From Syntrophorhabdaceae bacterium PtaU1.Bin034 (GTDB lineage Bacteria; Desulfobacterota_G; Syntrophorhabdia; Syntrophorhabdales; WCHB1-27): a stretch of 5,455 nt of DNA. The position numbers and the translations under genes are program-made. Where the stretch lies: assembly GCA_002067405.1 (NCBI GenBank), contig MVRP01000242.1, positions 1 to 5,455 on the forward strand. Reading direction: 5' to 3'. Positions 5,449 through 5,455 of the stretch are shown in pieces; within the stretch, counting starts at the first letter, position 1; the number at the start of each line of letters is the position of its first letter. The notes under the pieces were generated by a model. That model was not told the origin of the DNA, ran no database searches, and worked only from the letters and a program-made list of their open reading frames with translations.

Positions 5449-5455
5449 GTGAAAC
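5449..5455 (+). CDS. Start of a gene running out of the window
   Basis: A GTG at 5449-5451 is preceded by a strong ribosome binding site AGGAGGG (5434-5440) with 8 nt spacing. Only two codons (initiator and Lys) are visible, so no product can be named. The operator arrangement upstream and the neighbouring ModE-like gene make a molybdate/tungstate transport or oxyanion-enzyme gene a reasonable guess, but nothing in the visible codons tests this. Confidence 0.6.

Overview
The window reads as DNA of an anaerobic bacterium. A type III-B CRISPR cassette lies next to a molybdate/tungstate-type (ModE-like) regulator, a pairing common in sulfate-reducing or syntrophic Desulfobacterota and relatives. 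This is inferred from gene content only; there is no rRNA or taxonomic marker here. All genes except the ModE-like one are on the + strand. By eye the coding DNA is moderately GC-rich, and the stretch from about 5040 to 5340 is clearly AT-rich.

Region 1 (1-3037) is the 3' part of a type III-B (Cmr) effector operon: cmr4 (5' end outside the window), cmr5, and a divergent RAMP/Cas7-superfamily protein in the position normally held by cmr6. The genes are fused by 1-nt and 4-nt start/stop overlaps. A full-length class II Fic-domain protein (putative AMP-transferase) follows after only 12 nt and looks co-transcribed, so it is a candidate ancillary part of this CRISPR locus. Cas10, cmr1, cmr3 and any repeat array are not in the window.

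Region 2 (3038-3492) is non-coding. It has about five phased copies of a 9-bp TTGCGACA-type repeat directly after the fic stop, a perfect 28-bp palindrome that is probably a transcription terminator, and a promoter/operator element at 3396-3430.

Region 3 (3493-4991) holds a lipoprotein metallophosphoesterase (+) and, convergent to it, a single-domain ModE-type winged-helix regulator (-) without the molybdate-binding MOP domains.

Region 4 (4992-5455) is a divergent control region. It contains a promoter for the regulator with a small palindrome, two 23-bp direct repeats 41 bp apart, and a second copy of the 3396-3430 element at 5147-5181 followed by a tandem operator at 5184-5207. A roughly 240-nt leader rich in short hairpins then leads to a GTG start at 5449 that begins a gene running out of the window.

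The most striking signal is the 35-bp element shared by the phosphoesterase promoter and the downstream operon promoter. It matches at 29 of 35 positions and carries CGTTA(T/G)-N12-ATAACG arms at the same offset from a TTGACA box. Together with the neighbouring ModE-like gene it suggests a small local regulon that couples a secreted phosphoesterase to the unseen downstream genes.
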